Shown here one piece after another: positions 15,073-17,810 of a DNA stretch of 17,810 nucleotides (the first letter of the stretch is position 1; every line of letters begins with the position of its first letter). The position numbers were made by a program, and so were the translations under genes. The stretch is from Bacillota bacterium (GTDB lineage: Bacteria > Bacillota > Clostridia > Christensenellales > UMGS416): assembly GCA_023428265.1 (NCBI GenBank), contig JAEYYW010000152.1:1-17810 (forward strand), written 5' to 3'. The notes below the pieces were generated by a model. That model was not told the DNA's origin. It ran no database searches and was given only the letters and a program-made list of their open reading frames with translations.

Positions 15073-15099
15073 AGAGCCGCGCATTTGATGCGCGGCTCT
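15073..15099 (-). terminator. Strong hairpin downstream of the guaB-glycosylase pair
   Basis: AGAGCCGCGCA (15073-15083) and TGCGCGGCTCT (15089-15099) form a perfect 11-base stem with a five-base loop. On the minus strand it is followed only by TTGTGCG, a poor U tract. It may end the guaB-glycosylase transcript or protect its 3' end. The rest of 14974-15226 holds only this hairpin and the lipoprotein promoter. Confidence 0.45.
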
Positions 15100-15226
15100 A
15101 TCGTAAAAGGGGAATGGCTCTGGATCGCTGCGGCGGAATTTTCGACAGATTGTCTGATACCGTATACCTCGCACTTCGACCCCGTCATCGGTCCCTTCGC
15201 TCATAGTTTGATGTTGCAGGCCCGAT

Positions 15227-15757
15227 TTATACGCTGCAAGAACTGTCAGAATCCGTTTGGCTGGAAAGGAATTCCAATAACGGCTTCCATCCCTCAAGCT
15301 TTTTTTCAAACGGGATCGCATAGGCAGGGCTGGTGGAGGGAAGGGTCGAAACCAAAACACCGCGGTTGAGCCTGGGCAAAATCAATCTTCGAAACAGTTT
15401 TTGCGCGCCTTTTCCATTCAGAAAAACGGCTCTGATTCCCGGGTGATCATCCAGCAGCTCCACAATGCGGTTTGGCTCCGGATGCCTGATGTCGGCGTCC
15501 GCGCTGCCGGGTCTCACGCAGGATTCCAGCACATCCCACAACGCAATCCGCTTTTGGCGGAGAAACCGGACGCGGGCTTTGTAATCATCCGGTTTCTCCT
15601 GATCATACAGCGCAAAAAGGACCGACCAGAAATGATTCCGCTCAAAAGCATAGTATCGCTGCTGCCGCAAAGATTCGGCGCCGGGCATCGTGCCCAGCAC
15701 CAAAACCTTGCTATGCTCATCCACAATGGGCGGGAAGGAATCAATCCGGTCTGGCAT
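15227..15757 (-). CDS. DNA-deoxyinosine (hypoxanthine) glycosylase, UDG superfamily family 6
   Basis: This gene codes for 176 residues. It belongs to the uracil-DNA-glycosylase superfamily, in the group whose studied archaeal member removes hypoxanthine (deaminated adenine) from DNA. Visible features are VLVLGTMPGAESLRQQRYY (18-36), then NHFW with N41 at the position of the catalytic Asn known in that group. FLNGKGAQKLF and LPSTSPAYAIPFEKK follow near the end; they form the second UDG motif and DNA-binding loop. The ATG at 15757 lies 3 bases after the guaB stop, and an AGGTG inside the end of guaB may serve as its ribosome site, so both come from the same transcript. The alternative is a Mug-like mismatch uracil/thymine glycosylase, but the motif set favours the deoxyinosine type. 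Confidence 0.82.
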   Translation of the reverse strand: MPDRIDSFPPIVDEHSKVLVLGTMPGAESLRQQRYYAFERNHFWSVLFALYDQEKPDDYKARVRFLRQKRIALWDVLESCVRPGSADADIRHPEPNRIVELLDDHPGIRAVFLNGKGAQKLFRRLILPRLNRGVLVSTLPSTSPAYAIPFEKKLEGWKPLLEFLSSQTDSDSSCSV

Positions 15758-15760
15758 TGC

Positions 15761-17218
15761 TTACACCTGGGTGGAATAGTTGGGAGCTTCTTTGGTGATG
15801 TAAATGTCGTGCGGGTGGCTTTCCTTGAGGCCTGCGCCGGTGATTTTCATGAAATTGGCGTTCTTCTGCAAAGACTCTATGGTTGCCGCGCCGCAATAAC
15901 CCATGCCGGACCGAAGGCCGCCCACCAGCTGATAAACGCTATCGGACGCGGAGCCTTTATAAGGCACGCGGCCTTCCACGCCCTCCGGCACCAGTTTGGT
16001 AGCGCCTTCCTGGAAGTAACGATCCTTGCTGCCCTTTGCCATGGCGGCCAATGAACCCATGCCGCGATACACTTTGAACTTGCGGCCCTGGAAGATCTCC
16101 GTCTCGCCGGGGCTTTCGTCGGTGCCGGCCAGCAATGAGCCCAGCATGACGCATGCGGCGCCGGCCGCAATGGCTTTTGTGATGTCACCGGAATACTTGA
16201 TGCCGCCGTCTCCAATAATGGCCTTGCCATGTTTGGCAGCCACTTCGGCGCAATCCATGATGGCTGTGATCTGCGGCACGCCGATGCCAGCCACCACGCG
16301 GGTTGTGCAGATGGATCCAGGGCCGATGCCCACCTTCACAATGTCCGCCCCGGCGGCAAACAGGTCCTCCGTGGCTTCCGCGGTTGCCACATTGCCGGCA
16401 ATCACGGCAAGGGAAGGATAGGCGGCCTTGATCTTCTCAACAGTTTTCAGCACGCCCAATGAGTGCCCATGGGCGGTGTCGACGGCCACCACGTCCACTT
16501 TGGCGGCCACCAGCGCGGCCACACGCTCCAGCACGTCGCCCGTGGCGCCCACGGCTGCGCCGGCCAACAACCTGCCGTTGATGTCCTTGGCGGAGTTGGG
16601 ATACTGGATCGCCTTTTCAATATCCTTAATTGTGATCAAGCCCTTGAGCATGCCGTGGTCGTCCACTATGGGCAGCTTCTCGATCCGATGCGCAGCGAGG
16701 ATTCGCTTGGCTTCCTCCATCGAGGTGCCCACCGGCGCGGTAACCAGGTTTTTGCTTGTCATCACTTCGTGGATCTGTTTGCTATAATCTGTCTCAAAAC
16801 GGAGATCCCGATTCGTCAATATGCCAACGAGAAGTCCATCCTTGGTGATCGGCACTCCGGAAATCTTGTAACGAGCCATCAGTTCGTTTGCATCGGAAAC
16901 CTTGTGTTCCGGGGAGAGAAAGAAGGGATCTGTGATCACGCCGTGCTCGGATCGCTTGACTTTGTCAACGTGGGAGGCTTGCTCCTCAATCGACATGTTC
17001 TTGTGAATGAGCCCCAGGCCGCCCTCCCTGGCCATTGCGATCGCCATCCGCGACTCTGTCACGGTGTCCATCGCCGCGCTCATGATCGGTATGTTCAACA
17101 CCAGCTGTTTGGTCAGCCTGCTCTTCAGATCCACCTCGTTGGGCAGCACCTCTGACCTGCACGGCACGAGAAGGACATCGTCAAATGTCAGGCCTTCGCG
17201 CAAGACTTTGCCGGGCAT
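15761..17218 (-). CDS. guaB: IMP dehydrogenase
   Basis: This gene codes for 485 residues from ATG 17218 (MPGKVLREGLTFDDVLLVP). This start is preferred because AGGAG (17227-17231) is 8 bases upstream; the ATG at 17224 and GTG at 17227 touch or overlap that site. It oxidises IMP to XMP with NAD, the committed step to guanine nucleotides. The TIM-barrel is interrupted by two CBS domains (roughly residues 94-200; the first contains ITDPFFLSPEHKVSDANELM, the second TAPVGTSMEEAKRIL). The loop GIGPGSICTTRVVAG carries catalytic C304. GDGGIKYSGDI and KVYRGMGSLAAM bind the substrate phosphate and form the flap region. It is first in a two-gene transcript with the DNA glycosylase and has a strong promoter with a palindrome at the start site. 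Confidence 0.98.
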   Translation of the reverse strand: MPGKVLREGLTFDDVLLVPCRSEVLPNEVDLKSRLTKQLVLNIPIMSAAMDTVTESRMAIAMAREGGLGLIHKNMSIEEQASHVDKVKRSEHGVITDPFFLSPEHKVSDANELMARYKISGVPITKDGLLVGILTNRDLRFETDYSKQIHEVMTSKNLVTAPVGTSMEEAKRILAAHRIEKLPIVDDHGMLKGLITIKDIEKAIQYPNSAKDINGRLLAGAAVGATGDVLERVAALVAAKVDVVAVDTAHGHSLGVLKTVEKIKAAYPSLAVIAGNVATAEATEDLFAAGADIVKVGIGPGSICTTRVVAGIGVPQITAIMDCAEVAAKHGKAIIGDGGIKYSGDITKAIAAGAACVMLGSLLAGTDESPGETEIFQGRKFKVYRGMGSLAAMAKGSKDRYFQEGATKLVPEGVEGRVPYKGSASDSVYQLVGGLRSGMGYCGAATIESLQKNANFMKITGAGLKESHPHDIYITKEAPNYSTQV

Positions 17219-17237
17219 CAGCATCACTCCTTTGTTT

Positions 17238-17259
17238 TCCTAATAGATTTATATTAGGA
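17238..17259. promoter_or_regulatory. Inverted repeat at the guaB transcription start
   Basis: TCCTAATA (17238-17245) and TATTAGGA (17252-17259) are perfect 8-base inverted arms around GATTTA. The predicted guaB start near 17256 lies inside the repeat, so it could be a repressor operator or a 5' mRNA hairpin. No regulator gene is adjacent. Confidence 0.5.
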
Positions 17260-17262
17260 GAT

Positions 17263-17291
17263 ACTATACCGTGTGTTCTCCAGGCTGTCAA
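17263..17291 (-). promoter_or_regulatory. guaB promoter
   Basis: On the minus strand TTGACA (17286-17291) and TATAGT (17263-17268) are separated by exactly 17 bases, close to the sigma-A consensus. Transcription starts near 17256 and gives a leader of about 38 bases before the guaB ATG. Confidence 0.88.
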
Positions 17292-17442
17292 CTACAAAAT
17301 AATGAGAGTTTCTTTGGGAACATGCGATAGAATGCACAAACGAACACGGCCCATTTTTCATATTACGTACATGGTAGAAATATTTACAACTATTGACAAA
17401 AAATCCGTTTAGGGTTTGTGTATTTGGGCAACTAAAACCAGC

Positions 17443-17470
17443 TTGATTTTTTGTATGATAGTGGTACAAT
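17443..17470 (+). promoter_or_regulatory. Promoter for the small membrane protein / atp-like genes
   Basis: TTGATT (17443-17448) and TACAAT (17465-17470) are separated by 16 bases, giving a start near 17477. It points away from guaB. The 17219-17499 gap is A+T-rich and holds the two divergent promoters and their palindromes; nothing else was recognised. Confidence 0.6.
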
Positions 17471-17486
17471 CATACAATATATTGTA
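17451..17486. promoter_or_regulatory. Two overlapping palindromes on the promoter (probable operator)
   Basis: TTGTATGAT (17451-17459) and ATCATACAA (17469-17477) are perfect 9-base arms 9 bases apart that bracket the -10 box. TACAATATATTGTA (17473-17486) is a perfect 14-base palindrome at the start site. Such dense dyad symmetry over a promoter suggests control by a dimeric DNA-binding protein. Confidence 0.55.
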
Positions 17487-17499
17487 GTGCTGGTATGCA

Positions 17500-17748
17500 A
17501 TGCAAACAACGATTGCCTTTGTTGCAGGGGTGGTATTCAGTGTCGCCCAGTTCCTGCTGTCCAGGAAGATGTTTTCCTTCTGGAACCGGCCGGCCCTCAG
17601 CGTTCTGTATATTGCGCAGCTGCTTATACTAAGCCTGGCGCTGCTGTTTGGGATGTTTCTGATCTCCGAATCGGCGCTGTTGGCATCGGCTGCAGGACTG
17701 GTCATTACGCAAATCACACTGGCCGTGGCAAACAGCCTCAAGAGGTGA
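17500..17748 (+). CDS. Small membrane protein, AtpI-like
   Basis: This gene codes for 82 residues and is very hydrophobic, with about three membrane spans: roughly residues 3-20, 33-54 and 58-77. Basic patches SRK and NSLKR suit cytoplasmic loops or ends. The pattern FVAGVVFSVAQFLLSRK resembles, loosely, the first helix of AtpI/AtpR-type proteins that precede ATP synthase operons. The next frame begins in a way compatible with AtpB. It is shorter than typical AtpI (about 110-130 residues). The start is ATG 17500, the first in frame after a TAG at 17485, though its SD is weak; GTG at V11 is another possible start. If it is AtpI-like it would help assembly of the c-ring. This is a context-based guess; the frame itself is likely real. 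Confidence 0.5.
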   Translation: MQTTIAFVAGVVFSVAQFLLSRKMFSFWNRPALSVLYIAQLLILSLALLFGMFLISESALLASAAGLVITQITLAVANSLKR

Positions 17749-17753
17749 ACCCT

Positions 17754-17810
17754 GTGCACGCGATCGATATCACTCCCAAGGGATTGTGGCAGCTGCCCAA
17801 CAGCATTCCG
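17754..17810 (+). CDS. N-terminal fragment, possibly ATP synthase subunit a
   Basis: Only the first 19 codons are in the window, from GTG 17754, preceded by AGAGGTGA (17741-17748), which also covers the stop of the membrane protein. The visible peptide, MHAIDITPKGLWQLPNSIP, fits the short start of some AtpB proteins, in which a PK...F/W...P..IP stretch precedes the first membrane helix. The evidence is thin: placement after an AtpI-like gene supports it, but the sequence alone does not settle it. Confidence 0.4.
   Translation, partial: MHAIDITPKGLWQLPNSIP

Noticed and set aside
14974..15360. N-terminal extension of the lipoprotein frame up to 15360
   Set aside because: The extension would put the signal peptide in the middle of the protein, crosses a strong hairpin, the TATAAT promoter box and the end of the glycosylase gene; the GTG at 14973 with GGAGG is far better.
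1..17810. CRISPR arrays, tRNA/rRNA genes, transposases and prophage genes
   Set aside because: Looked for on both strands; no regularly spaced repeats, cloverleaf signatures or recognisable mobile-element proteins were seen.

Overview
The window looks like a chromosomal segment of a fairly G+C-rich Clostridia-type Bacillota. The pointers are: a T-box leader with a valine specifier ahead of valS; the darA-holB-ricT cluster typical of Firmicutes; a valS-folC pair; strong purine-rich Shine-Dalgarno sequences; and sigma-A type promoters with 17-base spacers. I saw no phage, insertion sequence, CRISPR array, tRNA or rRNA. The genus cannot be named from the sequence alone.

Layout. (1) 1-3808, plus strand: a tightly coupled run holding the end of a short-chain dehydrogenase of the NYC1/NOL-like type, a type-2 glycerate kinase and a cupin/AraC regulator. 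Each pair overlaps by 4 bases (ATGA). The run ends with a CheB-shaped protein that has lost all three esterase triad residues and most of its receiver site. (2) 3883-5590, plus strand: a GNAT-fold protein overlapping a small cytidylate-kinase-like P-loop kinase. (3) 5572-6612, minus strand: a ketopantoate reductase, convergent with the kinase gene. (4) 6766-9393, plus strand: promoter, then the c-di-AMP receptor DarA, DNA polymerase III delta' (HolB) and RicT with a long Arg/Gly-rich tail. (5) 9395-13944, plus strand: promoter, T-box(Val) leader, a 22-codon small ORF with a very strong ribosome site, valS, a long palindromic intergenic element, and folC. (6) 13933-17291, minus strand: an uncharacterised lipoprotein with its own promoter, then guaB followed 3 bases later by a hypoxanthine-DNA glycosylase, read from a strong promoter. 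(7) 17443-17810, plus strand, divergent from guaB: a promoter with overlapping palindromes, a small AtpI-like membrane protein, and the first 19 codons of what may be atpB.

How the genes work together. Region 1 reads as a regulated glycerate or sugar-acid unit with an odd non-enzymatic CheB relative. Region 4 groups second-messenger sensing, replication and RNA-processing control. Region 5 is valine-tRNA-responsive charging plus folate synthesis. The guaB-glycosylase pair joins IMP consumption to repair of deaminated adenine in DNA. The least explained items are the pseudo-CheB, the palindromic element between valS and folC, and the small ORF between the T-box and valS.
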